Source: Schizochytrium sp. TIO01
Lineage: Eukaryota; Sar; Bigyra; Thraustochytrida; Thraustochytriidae
Direction: 5' to 3'
NCBI GenBank assembly: GCA_004764695.1
Contig: SMSO01000032.1
Span: 3,826,983 to 3,890,982 of the forward strand
DNA: 64,000 nt
Positions 29,333 through 39,465 of this stretch are shown here, piece by piece. A program made the translations under genes and the position numbers. The notes under the pieces were generated by a model, which saw only the letters and a program-made list of their open reading frames with translations, ran no database searches and was not told the origin of the DNA. The stretch's first letter is position 1; each line of letters begins with the position of its first letter.

Positions 29333-30202
29333 ATTGGCAGTGACAATTCCACGCAGACCTCGACGAAAGATGCTACTACAAGGACTGCTAAGGCGCCGCT
29401 GAAAAGCTAGTGAGTTTGCCAACCCTCCCAAGCACCTTGATTCCCTCTTTGTGCTACCTAAGCACTCCTTCCACGCAGCGGTTCTCACGCCGTTCTGACC
29501 TGACGCCGCGGCGACGGTCCCGGCGCCCCGTGGGATGCCGGCGCCCAGGACCGCCGCTGCGGATCGAAGGCACCCAAACACGGCGGGAAACTATCGCCCG
29601 TGCCCTGGGCCTCCTGATAACCCGCTGAAACGCCCCCAAGCGCACGCCTTGGCCGCCCGCAAGACTCCACAATCGTGGTCTGCGTCTTCGCCGCCAACCT
29701 CTACAGCACCATAGCCCTTCGCTTCCATTTGCCCCAGACGGCACGCTGCACAACCCATTTGGGATCACTAATGGGTTGTGCAAAGCTGTGCTATCGCTCT
29801 CTAGTTAGCAGAAGGAAATTATTTTGGCCAGAATTGTCCAAGTTTGCAAGGTTGATCAGACCTCTCTTTTGTGAAGACCTAGAGCATTAGTCTGTCGCCA
29901 AAGACTTCCATGCTCAGGATTGAAAAGCCTCGTTCGGTTGCTGCGTACTCTTGGCCTTTTGATGGGCGCTCAGTTTGGATGCCAGGGCTTTTGAGAGGAT
30001 GAATGTGCGAAGGAGTAAATGAGTAAATGAAAAGGTGAATGACTGAGTGAAAAGAAAGAAAGAATTCAATTGAAGAGCTGACAAACTTCGAATTCAATTG
30101 GCGAAGAGCCTTAGCGAGGCCCGCTGCGCTCCGACGCGGGGTTGGGGGCGTGGGTTTCGCGCGGGAAACTTGGTCGAGGGAGGCTTGGGCATCTTTGGCA
30201 GG
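29333..30202. promoter_or_regulatory. Divergent promoter region of CCA1 and the GT60-like gene
   Basis: The two genes diverge from this 870-bp segment. It holds GC-rich blocks on both sides (29460-29700 and from 30105), the in-frame CCA1 extension, and a 13-bp perfect inverted repeat (29747-29782) near the centre. The arrangement suggests a shared bidirectional regulatory region. Confidence 0.5.
29747..29782. repeat. 13-bp perfect inverted repeat, 10-nt loop
   Basis: TGCACAACCCATT at 29747-29759 is the exact reverse complement of 29770-29782. It lies between two divergent genes, about 190 bp upstream of the CCA1-frame opening. Confidence 0.9.
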
Positions 30203-32749
30203 ATGCGGGAGGCGACGGCCCGAGGGTGGCCACGGAGGTCGGCACATGGAGGACTCAACCGTGCTACCGGCGCCTCTGTGAGGTCCGGCCAGGGCGTCCG
30301 TGCGTGGGTAGCCACGGGTTTTGGCTTGATGGCAGCTCTATTCTTCGTGAACACAGCCCTGCTTATGTGGCACGTTGACGGCGGAGATATCTACGCATCC
30401 ATCCGACTCCGTATGGCTGAATTGCGTGACCAGGTGCCAGCTTGGGCAGACCAGCGCTTACCTCAAATGGTCACCGATAAGCCTGCGTGGCGCAACTCGG
30501 ACGTAGAGCCACCACTTGGGTCGTTTGGCCACGGCCTCCGAGGGCCAGACCACGACTCCGCAAGGGGAGACAAGAGTGAAGCAGACATGCTGGCAGATGT
30601 TGCAAATTCCGCACAAGAAGCTGGTCGCCAAGACCAAAACCCGCATCAGGGCTCAAAGAATGGGCTCCCAAGAGCGCAAGCAGCATCCTTTCACGCGAGA
30701 CACAGTCCACGCGCAAATGGAGCTGCGAAGGTCCGCAAATATGCTTGGTCGGATCTTTCGGGAACCAACAGCTTTGCCATGGTGGATGAACACGACAAGG
30801 CGTGGGCCGAGCTGGAGAATGACGAGGTTAAGTTCAGGTTCTTGGAGGTGAGCAGGGGGGAGCTTCGTGTTGAGCTTCGTGATGATAATCGTAAGATGAC
30901 GGTATTGCTGCTGCCAAGGCATAGCTTGTTTAAGTTTGATGGGGGTGAGTATAATGATCTGTACACAGGATACTGGACACATTGGAATGGGAACCGCATG
31001 CGGCCAGACCGAGGAAATTATGGAGACCGAAAGCCACCACCGACACATATTGAAGGTGCACAAAACAGCCAGACAATCGCAGTCATGTTGGCTGCTTTTC
31101 GTGACCCGCTGTGCGGAAATACGCTTTACGAGGCATTCTCGAATGCTAAATATCCGGAACGAATCATAGGAATTGTTATTGAACAGAATCACGAAAAAGA
31201 CGTTTATAACTGTGTTGAGGACTACTGTCAGATTCTTGCCGATCAGGACAAGAATGCCAGGTGCCGTAGAGACCAGGTCCGCGTAGATTCAGTACCATTG
31301 GACCGTGCTCGTGGTGTGATGCCCGCTCGGTATAGACAGAACTTGCTGCTTCAGGATGAGGAGTTCTGCTTACAAATTGATTCCCACAGTGCCTTCGAAA
31401 CGAATTGGGATGTGATTGCCATAGAGGATTGGTTGCTCACGGAGAATGAAATGGCCGTGATTACTGCGTACCCAAATATGGTCCGTGATCGACACGATCA
31501 GCGCAATTCACCACAGCGATGCTCGACAAAATTCTCTGGAGATAAGGAAGTAGTACATGGCGGTAACTCGGCGATCAATGTACACCCAGGAAAGGCACCG
31601 TATCTCATTCCATTTTTCGGTGCCGGCACCAGTTTCAGCAAATGCCATGCTAACTTCAACGTACCTTACGATCCGTATATGAGCTACCTTTTTGGCGGCG
31701 AGGAATTCAACCGCGCCGTGCGGCTGTTTACATCAGGCTACGACATGTACGGGCCCAAGCGCAATTTCGTTTACCATTATTATGATCAAGAGAAAAAGCC
31801 ACTTCAAGGCCGTGAGGCGCGCCATCGTGAGTTTGCCTCGCTTTCTACTAAGCAGAAGCAAACTATGAGCTCGCAAACTACGGCCCGGTGGCGAACGATT
31901 TTGGGCCTCCCTTTAACATCTAGGAATCCGCGTGTGTCCGTGGCCGGCATGCAGGACGCTTCACTCTTTGGACTTGGCACCCGCAGACCCATTGAACAGT
32001 ACGAAGCCTTCTCACACGTGAATCTGCGTGAAGGTACTGAGCAGAGTCGCTGCGGGGACCTGGGCAGCATGAAATGGGAAGCCTATGAGTTTGAGCTCCC
32101 ATTCTACCCAGCTGGCAAAAACTGCCCTTACTTTCGTATGAAAGACATTCGCAAGTATTGTTGCACAACACTGCAGCGTGTACTTGCCTCAACTCAAGAT
32201 TTTTTGAGGAAAACCAATGATATGGTAGGTGCCGAGGTTTCACTCTCGCCGGACGCCAAGCTTTTGGACCCGCTTACCCCGGTGCTCACAGAATCAAATA
32301 CTGCGGCTTCATTGGGTTCTTGTGCTAGTTTGGGCACACCAGCGCCCTGGCCTGCGAAAAGGGACAGAGAACAGGAGGATGAGATAGCAGGAAAGGACGC
32401 AGAGAAACAAAAGGGAAAGGGGAAAGAAGAAGTCGCGGACATGCAGAAGCTCTTCAAAAGTGAACCTGACTCTGGACCTGCCCCTTCCAAGCATGCTATT
32501 AGAGAAGACAACGAAATTCAACAACGTCTGCAGTTTCAGATGCCTGATGTTCGGAGCCTCAACGATTTAAGCGCTCGTCAAAAAGAACATTCAGATCACG
32601 TTCAGAACAGCAACCTTGGCGCTATCAATAGTATTGCTGTCGATGACGACGATGACAGCAGTTATGTCGAAGAGATCCTCAAGGAGCAAGAAAAGGAAGA
32701 AGAGGAGGACGATGTAGATCTTGATGAGAGCGAAGATATGGGTGTTGAC

Positions 32750-32781
<32 letters not shown>

Positions 32782-32968
32782 CGACGACGACGACGAGGAA
32801 GAGGAGGAGGATATTGACGATGAGGAGCTTGTTGAAGTGGAAGAGGATGAGCGCGCTGATGCAGAGGACGCAGCACACTCCGCACAACTAGTGGGCAAAA
32901 ACCAGGACGATCAGGAAGAACTTGACGAGCTCGACGACTCTATTGAGCTGCGCTCCCATATTGCCTAA
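30203..32968 (+). CDS. Type II membrane GlcNAc transferase (GT60/Skp1-Gnt1-like) with acidic tail
   Basis: 921 residues from ATG 30203. The frame opens 105 bp earlier at a TTG. A short basic N-terminus precedes a signal-anchor helix (about 35-57, VATGFGLMAALFFVNTALLMW). A linker of about 230 residues leads to the glycosyltransferase domain (about 290-600): IAVMLAAFRDPLCGNTL, RYRQNLLLQDEEFCLQIDSHSAF (the DSH motif of GT60), VHGGNSAINVHPG, and FGGEEFNRAVRLFTSGYDMYGP. This matches the family that transfers GlcNAc to hydroxyproline of Skp1 and its secretory-pathway relatives. The membrane anchor suggests Golgi action here rather than the cytosolic Skp1 role. The C-terminal 250 residues are disordered and end in a very acidic segment with a run of 16 Asp (GAT/GAC repeat, DNA about 32748-32796). 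Confidence 0.87.
32748..32796 (+). repeat. (GAT)n/(GAC)n trinucleotide repeat encoding poly-Asp
   Basis: In-frame GAT repeat switching to GAC within the acidic tail of the glycosyltransferase. The mixed codons suggest an older tract kept for its acidic product. Antisense frames over it (poly-Ser, poly-His, poly-Ile) are shadows. Confidence 0.9.
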
Positions 32969-33719
32969 ATTGGCACAAGAAAAGTAGATTGCATGCCCTT
33001 AGTGAATTAGAGAACATGATATGATTTTTTTTGGCAAGCTGCCATGAAACTGTTTCATACACTAAAACATAAATGCTGAATAGATAGCAAGAAGAAAACA
33101 TCTTTATTTTTGTTCAATTCTGTTCTTTAGATACTTCTGTCTTATATTATGGAATTGAACAGTGCTTATTGAAGACTTGTTGCATGCAGCTACTCCGCAT
33201 GCCTTTTAAAAGTAGAGTTGATCTAATCCTCTATGAGTAGGCTGACTGCTTCGTTCGAGCTGAGTGGCAGGGGATCACAGAAACAAGCTCGGGCAGTGCG
33301 TTAGGTTCAAGATTTTCTTTTTCAGTGGCATTGTGGTACAGGCTCGGTTTCTCTTCTATGTAAGTTTATTTAATTTTAAAAAAAGCAATATTTGGAGTAT
33401 GTATAGTTCTATTTTGATAAAACCAAAACTAAACTTCACTCCTTCTTCGTTCTTCTTTCACCCCTCTAATAGCGTCTTTTGCTCTATTCCGAGTAGATGA
33501 CCCAACTGTCTGGCTATGGACAGCCCTGGAGGAATTGTTAAGCGACTTCACGAAGGCTTCAGTGATTGGACATGACCCTAGTCTCAAGATGAAGACAGTT
33601 TGCCCTGGATTCAGATTTCCTCAAGAGCACTTTGAAGAGTTTAACCAAAGACTTAAATTGGAGATGTTGCAGGAGTTAGGGTTTGAGCTGGACTTGAGCA
33701 TTTGCAAGTAAGCGGTAGT
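32969..33719. other. Convergent spacer
   Basis: 3' flanks of the glycosyltransferase (+) and SDHAF4 (-). The 78-codon frame at 33264-33500 has no coding character. No gene seen. Confidence 0.55.
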
Positions 33720-34124
33720 TTAGCTGAAGTCTGATGTGCGGCCCTTATGGGCCCAGTCACCGTAGCGTGTGGGCTCACCAAGACGAGGACCATTCCACTC
33801 ACCTGTGTCAGGGTTAAACATGTCAACAAAGTCCTCATCGTCGTCATCAACGCTAGGCTTGGCATCCTTCGCGTCCTTGGCAACAGCAGCTTCTGGCACA
33901 TTACCCTCAGCGTCCAAAAGAGAGTCCAGAGTTGCGTCTTTCTTCTCTACGCGAGCAAACCTGGAAAACTTCTCGAAAATCGATTTCTTCAAGCCACCCT
34001 CGGATGCCTCAGTAATGGAAGACGCATGGATACCTGCCTTTGAGACCGTCATGATGTTTACGCGTCTGCAAGGGACTACTGTGCGGCTGCAGATGGCGCC
34101 AATGAGACCCATCCGAGCTGCCAT
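33720..34124 (-). CDS. SDHAF4: SDHAF4-like succinate dehydrogenase assembly factor
   Basis: 134 residues from ATG 34124. The N-terminal 30-40 residues are basic, lack acidic residues and fit a mitochondrial presequence (MAARMGLIGAICSRTVVPCRRV). The C-terminus carries the family signature: GEWNGPRLGEPTRYGDWAHKGRTSDF corresponds to the GPRGPEPTRYGDWERKGR...DF end of human and yeast SDHAF4/Sdh8. SDHAF4 binds flavinylated SDHA in the matrix, limits its autoxidation and promotes SDHA-SDHB assembly. The middle is charged and Ala-rich, as in homologues. Single exon. Length is close to the family norm (about 110-140). Confidence 0.93.
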   Translation of the reverse strand: MAARMGLIGAICSRTVVPCRRVNIMTVSKAGIHASSITEASEGGLKKSIFEKFSRFARVEKKDATLDSLLDAEGNVPEAAVAKDAKDAKPSVDDDDEDFVDMFNPDTGEWNGPRLGEPTRYGDWAHKGRTSDFS

Positions 34125-35428
34125 CCTGCTGACTGAGCTTCTGCAAGTACAGTCTCAATTCCACAAATGACTCTCTTCTTTACGATGAGGTGGTTTCCTC
34201 GAGCTCTTCAGCTGCGCCCCCAAATAGCAGCGCCTCGGCCCTTTCGTTCGCGGTCTACTTGCTTTCGTTTCTCTGTCTCTTACTTGATCAGTGTTTAGAA
34301 GAGAGAAAGAAAGAGAAAGAAAGTAAACGCAAATCGTTCGATTTTCTCAACCAGAACTTCTGAAGACACTACGCACTACAGAAAGCGATGAAATGCAGCC
34401 CTTTCATCGTAGAACAGGAATTCTACATACAGTCTCTACCCAGAGCAGTGCAGAGATCTCAATTATTTTCAAGCTCTGAAAGAACATGTTTACGGAAACG
34501 CGATTGGACAAATTCTCCGTCTGAAATTGTACACCTTGTGCATCATTGACAATAATACTACAAAGTTAGTTGCAGAAAGAGCCTGAAGACTTCACACGGA
34601 ATCAAGGGATCTCAACATTGAATGCGTTAAACAACTTTAGAAACCACGCCGCGGTCCTCCTTGAGGTCCTCATCTGCACTCTAGCTAGAGACCGGAGTTC
34701 AAGGGTAGCAATTGACTTTGCATGACTTTGCAGAGCTTTACTACACAAGGTTCTTTAATACCTGCACAGCCACAATGGTCTCAAAAGACCAAATCATAGG
34801 TCTTGTAACATAATCACACCAGGTAACCAAATTGATAATTCATAACATCAAACAGAAATAGGCCAATCTAGTTGAGCTTTCGAAGGAAGTCCAACACCTG
34901 ATTTGGCTCTCTTGGAAAACTCTAGCGCCGCCTTCGCTCGAGTGGTCAATACGAACTCCCTTGCCGCCTCCTGTGTCCTTCCTTCTCACGCTCGCTACTT
35001 GACACTCGAACTCGTATCAACCGCCAGTCCGTAATTAATTACCTACCTATCAAGAAGTCAAATTCACATTCAAACCCCAAATTCAAAGAATTCAACTCTA
35101 CAATTCTGTATCAAACCTGAGATCCCCAAACAAGGACGAGCTTTGGAGTTTCGGGAGGACCTCTCCCTGGCATAACGCTGCGAAAGATCCTGCGCTGCGC
35201 CACGATAGCCGAGAGTCGGTGTCGGCCGTCTAAATCTTTGCCGCTCAGCCAGCGGCTCCATGGTGCCAGGAAGTCTGCTACTCCGTTTGGGATAAATTCG
35301 CCTGAGTTTGCTTGCCCAAACGCGAAACTTGGGGAGACAGAAAACCTCGCCACGAGAGCGAGGCTAGCTGGCTGGCTGGCTGGCCGCCCTCGTGCTCTCG
35401 TACCCGCGCTGTGCTGCGTCGCCGCCTG
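34125..35428. other. 1.3-kb intergenic region, divergent promoters
   Basis: Lies between the SDHAF4 start (-) and the TTL-like start (+). It contains a purine-rich AG tract (34300-34325). From about 35350 it becomes GC-rich with a (GGCT)4 run at 35367-35382. No additional gene seen. Confidence 0.55.
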
Positions 35429-38400
35429 ATGCGTGTGGAGTCGCTCGGCGCCGCCGTGGCGGCCTCTGGGGGTGCCCTTGGCCGCCTCATGGCGCAGCTG
35501 GCGGTCTCTGCGCGCCCGTGGGCGTCTTGGGCGTCGTCACGATGCAAGGAAGTCTCCTTGCGGTTGTGGGCTGTATCTAGGTCCCGCGGTGCGGAGATTT
35601 CTGCCGATGCTGACCGGTGGCTCCGCAAGCGTCTGCGGCGGCATCGCTGGCTTCGCAAACGGCGCACAAGACGCATTGCGCTTTTTGCAGTCCTGGCACT
35701 CTGGGCAGTGCATATGCTCGTCGCCAGCCTTTTTATCAGCACTCAGGACATGGAGCCTGCAGGGCTTCAGGCCCGCGTCATCGAGTCCCGCCTAAAGGCT
35801 CAGGAACGTGCTGCCGCAAACGACCTCATTGAAGAGCGCGTTCAGGCCCAGATCCAGGAGCGCATGGAGCGCCACTTTGCAGATCTGCGGAACCCTTCTT
35901 CGGATGAGAACTCATATCCTACAAACCGTGGCGGCAGCAGCGTTCTTGGTGAAGCTGAGAATGGCTACGCAGATAACGGCTACGGCGCCGAAGAGAACCT
36001 CGGAACGGAGAACCACAATCAGGCCTCTAGCAGGAATCGTGGGCAAGTCAAGGGACGCCGCGAGGAGGTTGTGCGGAATGGGATGATGGTGAGGGAGTTT
36101 GCAGAATTTGAGGCAACACATGAGGAGGCACAGTCACCGGAGCTGCAGGACCAGCGGAAGAAAGTGAGGGAACACAAGGATCGCACTGCAGCTGAGATGA
36201 AGGCAAAAGCAGATAAGCTTAGGGGTAGGCACAAGTTTGCGATTCTAGACGAAACGCCAGGGTTGGCTTCTGCGATTGACGCAAAGACTAAAACAAAGTC
36301 TAAGCATAAACAGCAACAGCAACATCATCACAGTGAAGCTACACAGGGGCTCTTGAAGGCAGCGTTCGGTCAGCTTGGGTATGCAGAGGGCTTGTTAGCA
36401 GATGGGCCATTGTGGCTGCTGGCACCAGGATTGGAGTGCCAGGGCGATGAGGTCTCGGGCGCAGTGAATCAAGTTGCGGACTTGTCAAGCATCGGTGTAT
36501 TCTGTTACGGGGACGCCAATTGGGTTTCGCACCTCAGTCGCAAGGACGTTCTCGACCAACGTCTGCAATGGTTTGATACCAAATTACATCGACACAAGGA
36601 TTGTATCCAGTACTCAGACTTTGTGCCATGGACCTTTGTTGTGAATCCAGGCACTGACTTGAACGAATTGGAGCAAAAAGCTGCCGATCAGGCTAGCAAT
36701 GGCAATGCCGTTTTCATTATCAAACATCAAAAACCGATTGATGAGCTTACGGCAGCAGCAGCAGCACAAAGCCTACCTGCAGTTACGACTCAGCCGGTCA
36801 AAGCCATTAAAGCGTTGCGGAAGCGTGGACATGACATGGAAGGCCTCATTGTACAGAACTTTAAGACGAACCCTTTACTATGGGAGGGTCGCCGCTTCGT
36901 TGTACGCACGTGGGCTTTTATTGTCAGCTCTCGCCCCTTTTTAGCACTTTACCATGACGGAGTCATTCTACGCAGTCTTGATACTGAGCATGCGCATTTC
37001 TCTAGTAAACAAAATGCAGTTCGTTCAAGGCTTGTCAATATTACCTCGCGACAGAGAGAGCATCCAGAGTTCGCCCAACGTCAATCTGAGGCCTTTGGGT
37101 GCATGGATGACTTCCAACGCTACCTAAACGGAGCATTTAAGAACGCTGAAATGCTTCACTACACTGATTTAGTGCTCAAACCTTATTTAAAGCGTCTTAT
37201 GAACTTTGCCCTCCATGCGTTAAGGCGCGAACACGACCACAACAGCCCCATATGGGCTCTGCAACACCTTTGTTTTGACTTCAGTATTGACGCTAATTGG
37301 AACGTCTGGCTTCTCGATGCTTCCCCTTCATGCGACCCTCAGCTTGGGGCCCCAGAATTCACCTCGACTTGCAAACGTGCAAGTATACATGCACTTGGCA
37401 CATCCGCTGCCACTATTGCAGAACAAGTTTATCTTCAGAAAAAAGCTAATCAACGAGGCTCATTGCTGGACCATGTAGATCTTGGCACTTTCGAAGTGCT
37501 TTTTGACAGTGAATCATCAGTCCATGCCCATGATGTTTATCAGGAAGTTTGCAAGCGATCAACTTATCAAGATTTTCGCAAACGGCAGACTTTTGGTAAA
37601 CGCGTTGTACAGCAGCTCCTACCCTGGGATGGACGACTTCCTGAAGATTTTCACCACCACGATCACGACCATGACCATGGAGATCCCTGGAAGTGTCCTG
37701 TATGTGGATATTCAAATGGACCTGGCGCAGATTCGTGTGATTACTGCGGAAGCCCTTCTGCTGCTTCTGCTGCTTCTGCCGCCACTAAGCCACAAGGCCA
37801 TGCCGTGACTACTCCTGCTGCTGACCACACAGTAAAAACAAACGACTGGTCACAAGAAGGTCGTCAACAACAGCAGCAGCCAAATATGGTTACTATACAA
37901 TCAAACCCTGGGGATTCTCGAAACTCTGTTGACAGTACTACGGCAAGTGGTACTGCCGACCCATTGTCAGCTCAAGAAGCTTGGTCAAATAGAATTTCTA
38001 GTACATCGAGTAGATTTGACGCTACAGGGCGTGGCGTTGAGGATGAGATGGAGGCGTTTCTTCAGCGAGGAGATGGCCCAAACTCGGAGGATCCCTCGAA
38101 ACACTTTCCACAACCGAGTTATGAAGTTCAAGTTCGCCACATCATGTGCGCAGGTAAAGCCTTTGACATCAAAGAATCAATTGAAATTGTTGGATTTGAT
38201 ATCGAACCTTTGCGAACTTCGACCTATCATGCGTGCTGCTCATCCTGCGCGATTAACCCACAATGTGGTAGTTTTACATATGTTGCGGACTCTTTTCAAT
38301 GTTGGTTGAAAACCCAAGGAGGGATGGAGGGTCATCAACCAGGACGCATCTCCGGCACGCTAAGCTCGGGCAATGGCGCCATGGGCATTACCAGCACCTC

Positions 38401-39022
38401 AGGGATCTCTTCAACATCATCAAACATGGGTGGTGGGGTGCCCGGCGGACTGTCTACAGGTTGGAACAGCCAGCCATCACTAGACAGTCAGCGCACGCAA
38501 ATGTCACCTTCATCACAAATGGCTCGCCGCGATTATTATCGCAAGAAACTCATTGAGATTTTCTCCGAACATGATCCGAATAAACTTAACAAGGTCGATG
38601 CTCTTCTTGATAGATACCGTGGCAATGAAGAACGCTTTATTTTGCGCACAACACAGCAGTACGAAGAGATTGGCAATTTGATGAAAGCCCGAAATGCTCA
38701 ACGCAAATCATCATTTGGCTCTGCCGGAAATGGGAACACCTTCACGAATGCCAATGCAAGGTACAACTCTCAAGGTGCCCGCTCTTGGCAAAGCTCGGAG
38801 TATGGCGGCAACGGCGGTGCAGGTACTGGAAACATTGCTGGCATCAATAACATTGATCAACGGGACTCTCATGGGCTTACCATGGATGATTACAGAGACC
38901 GAATTCGGCAAATCTTGGCAAAACATGATCCCAGCAAACTAAATGATGTGGAACCTATGCTGCGCCATTTCAAAGGCAAGGAAATGCAACTCGTGGAATT
39001 TCTCATGAAAAAATACAAATAA
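35429..39022 (+). CDS. Type II membrane TTL-like protein with RanBP2 zinc finger, PAN domain and HDPxKL repeats
   Basis: 1197 residues from ATG 35429. The frame opens at a TTG 117 bp upstream. A basic N-terminus is followed by a signal anchor (about 83-103, IALFAVLALWAVHMLVASLF), then a charged stalk. Residues about 335-675 resemble the ATP-grasp tubulin-tyrosine-ligase-like fold: VFIIKHQKPI, GLIVQNFKTNPLLWEGRRFVVRTWAF, and HLCFDFSIDANWNVWLLDASPSC. A RanBP2-type zinc finger follows (about 752-776, WKCPVCGYSNGPGADSCDYCG), then Gln/Ser/Thr-rich linkers, a PAN/apple-like Cys domain (about 905-980), and two copies of a 45-residue motif (about 1035-1080 and 1151-1197) with HDPNKLNKVDALL and HDPSKLNDVEPML. 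Canonical TTL residues differ: KFDLR is RFVVR and the metal-binding E-x-N is D-x-S. Activity is therefore uncertain. If inserted as a type II protein, the TTL-like part faces the lumen or outside, which is odd for a tubulin enzyme. Confidence 0.8.
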   Translation: MRVESLGAAVAASGGALGRLMAQLAVSARPWASWASSRCKEVSLRLWAVSRSRGAEISADADRWLRKRLRRHRWLRKRRTRRIALFAVLALWAVHMLVASLFISTQDMEPAGLQARVIESRLKAQERAAANDLIEERVQAQIQERMERHFADLRNPSSDENSYPTNRGGSSVLGEAENGYADNGYGAEENLGTENHNQASSRNRGQVKGRREEVVRNGMMVREFAEFEATHEEAQSPELQDQRKKVREHKDRTAAEMKAKADKLRGRHKFAILDETPGLASAIDAKTKTKSKHKQQQQHHHSEATQGLLKAAFGQLGYAEGLLADGPLWLLAPGLECQGDEVSGAVNQVADLSSIGVFCYGDANWVSHLSRKDVLDQRLQWFDTKLHRHKDCIQYSDFVPWTFVVNPGTDLNELEQKAADQASNGNAVFIIKHQKPIDELTAAAAAQSLPAVTTQPVKAIKALRKRGHDMEGLIVQNFKTNPLLWEGRRFVVRTWAFIVSSRPFLALYHDGVILRSLDTEHAHFSSKQNAVRSRLVNITSRQREHPEFAQRQSEAFGCMDDFQRYLNGAFKNAEMLHYTDLVLKPYLKRLMNFALHALRREHDHNSPIWALQHLCFDFSIDANWNVWLLDASPSCDPQLGAPEFTSTCKRASIHALGTSAATIAEQVYLQKKANQRGSLLDHVDLGTFEVLFDSESSVHAHDVYQEVCKRSTYQDFRKRQTFGKRVVQQLLPWDGRLPEDFHHHDHDHDHGDPWKCPVCGYSNGPGADSCDYCGSPSAASAASAATKPQGHAVTTPAADHTVKTNDWSQEGRQQQQQPNMVTIQSNPGDSRNSVDSTTASGTADPLSAQEAWSNRISSTSSRFDATGRGVEDEMEAFLQRGDGPNSEDPSKHFPQPSYEVQVRHIMCAGKAFDIKESIEIVGFDIEPLRTSTYHACCSSCAINPQCGSFTYVADSFQCWLKTQGGMEGHQPGRISGTLSSGNGAMGITSTSGISSTSSNMGGGVPGGLSTGWNSQPSLDSQRTQMSPSSQMARRDYYRKKLIEIFSEHDPNKLNKVDALLDRYRGNEERFILRTTQQYEEIGNLMKARNAQRKSSFGSAGNGNTFTNANARYNSQGARSWQSSEYGGNGGAGTGNIAGINNIDQRDSHGLTMDDYRDRIRQILAKHDPSKLNDVEPMLRHFKGKEMQLVEFLMKKYK

Positions 39023-39465
39023 GTGTTTAACTTCTCGTCTGATCATCATATCAACGTCAACGTCGTCATAATTGATTTGCCTGCGCGTTTGTGTTTGTCC
39101 AACAATACCCCTAATTAGGTTTGCTGTTCCTGCATCATGATTGTGAAAGCCCATAGAATTTATCAGTGGCACATTTGTTGTGCCAATGAACCATTCACTT
39201 CTGTCTCTCTTGTACGGTAAGAATCTCTATTGTGTCTGCCATGATCAGAGATGAGGTAACGCGGGGTGTTTGCCTCAAGAGGATAAACAGCCACACTACA
39301 CCTACTAACTAGACTAGTACGACCACTATACCATTGTACCTAAGTAAGCAAAGTAAGACTAAGAAAAAATTCCAAAGGAAGGAAAGGGTCTTCAGCTTGT
39401 GATCTCTTTTTCCTCTTTTCTTCAAAACATTGTTCTCTGTGTTCCACAGCTTGACTACACGTTAT
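39023..39465. other. Convergent spacer
   Basis: 3' flanks of the TTL-like gene (+) and UTP15 (-). No gene seen. Confidence 0.6.

Noticed and set aside
32591-32898. Poly-Ser, poly-His and poly-Ile minus-strand frames
   Set aside because: They are antisense shadows of the GAT/GAC repeat in the glycosyltransferase tail.
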